NCBI GenBank assembly: GCA_910587835.1
Contig: CAJUNQ010000107.1
Coordinates: 1-45,550, forward strand
DNA: 45,550 nt
Direction of reading: 5' to 3'
Source: an uncultured Oscillospiraceae bacterium
GTDB taxonomy: Bacteria; Bacillota; Clostridia; Oscillospirales; Acutalibacteraceae
Below, piece by piece: positions 45,540 to 45,550 of the stretch. Below the pieces are notes generated by a model. That model was given only the letters and a program-made list of their open reading frames with translations. It searched no databases and was not told where the DNA came from. The number at the start of each line of letters is the position of its first letter. Positions within the stretch are counted from its first letter, which is position 1. A program made the translations under genes and the position numbers.

Positions 45540-45550
45540 AAAACGGAGGA

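Overview
The window looks like chromosome from a GC-rich, low-GC-lineage (Firmicutes) anaerobe, most likely a gut clostridium of the Oscillospiraceae type. The reasons are strong AGGAGG ribosome binding sites throughout, a tRNA-Ile T-box leader before ileS, the order rpoB-rpoC-rpsL-rpsG-fusA-tuf, a dgt-dnaG-rpoD cluster and many TTGACA/TATAAT promoters. No genus can be proved from the sequence alone.

Left part (1-10,000): a Cu+ P-type ATPase gene (copA) begins right after a duplicated leader. Its last 69 codons form a copper chaperone module with its own Shine-Dalgarno and ATG. Next comes a small membrane peptide with a convergent antisense RNA, arranged like the Fst/par type I toxin-antitoxin loci. 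After an unrecognised cysteine-rich protein there are two divergent XRE regulators, a MarR regulator with two palindromic operators in its own promoter followed by a flavin reductase, cysteine synthase, an AgrC-like membrane protein lacking its phospho-acceptor histidine, and a sugar/aminoglycoside-kinase-fold protein.

Middle (10,000-39,700): mostly housekeeping genes on the minus strand. These are ileS with its T-box, tuf, fusA, rpsG, rpsL, rpoC and rpoB (translation and transcription), then a GNAT acetyltransferase, a short DUF1062 protein, an Rrf2 regulator, a PepSY lipoprotein, rpoD, dnaG and dgt. A YigZ/IMPACT protein, a DUF2087 protein, rpmE, an XRE regulator with a divergent PH/SHOCT membrane protein, and a two-gene glycosyltransferase operon follow. 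Two copies of a ~160-bp miniature inverted-repeat element sit here; one supplies the C-terminus of a small ORF.

Right part (39,970-45,550): an accessory region. A truncated plus-strand gene end marks the left side. Then comes a visibly AT-rich stretch with two different DUF2971 proteins, a Fic protein without the usual N-terminal inhibitory helix, and an unrecognised 337-residue protein in an operon with the second DUF2971 gene. A parA gene and a truncated ParB-like gene follow, behind a 49-bp near-palindrome. This stretch is the best candidate for an undescribed accessory (possibly defence) system carried on or next to an integrated mobile element. That role is inference; no integrase or attachment site is visible in the window.
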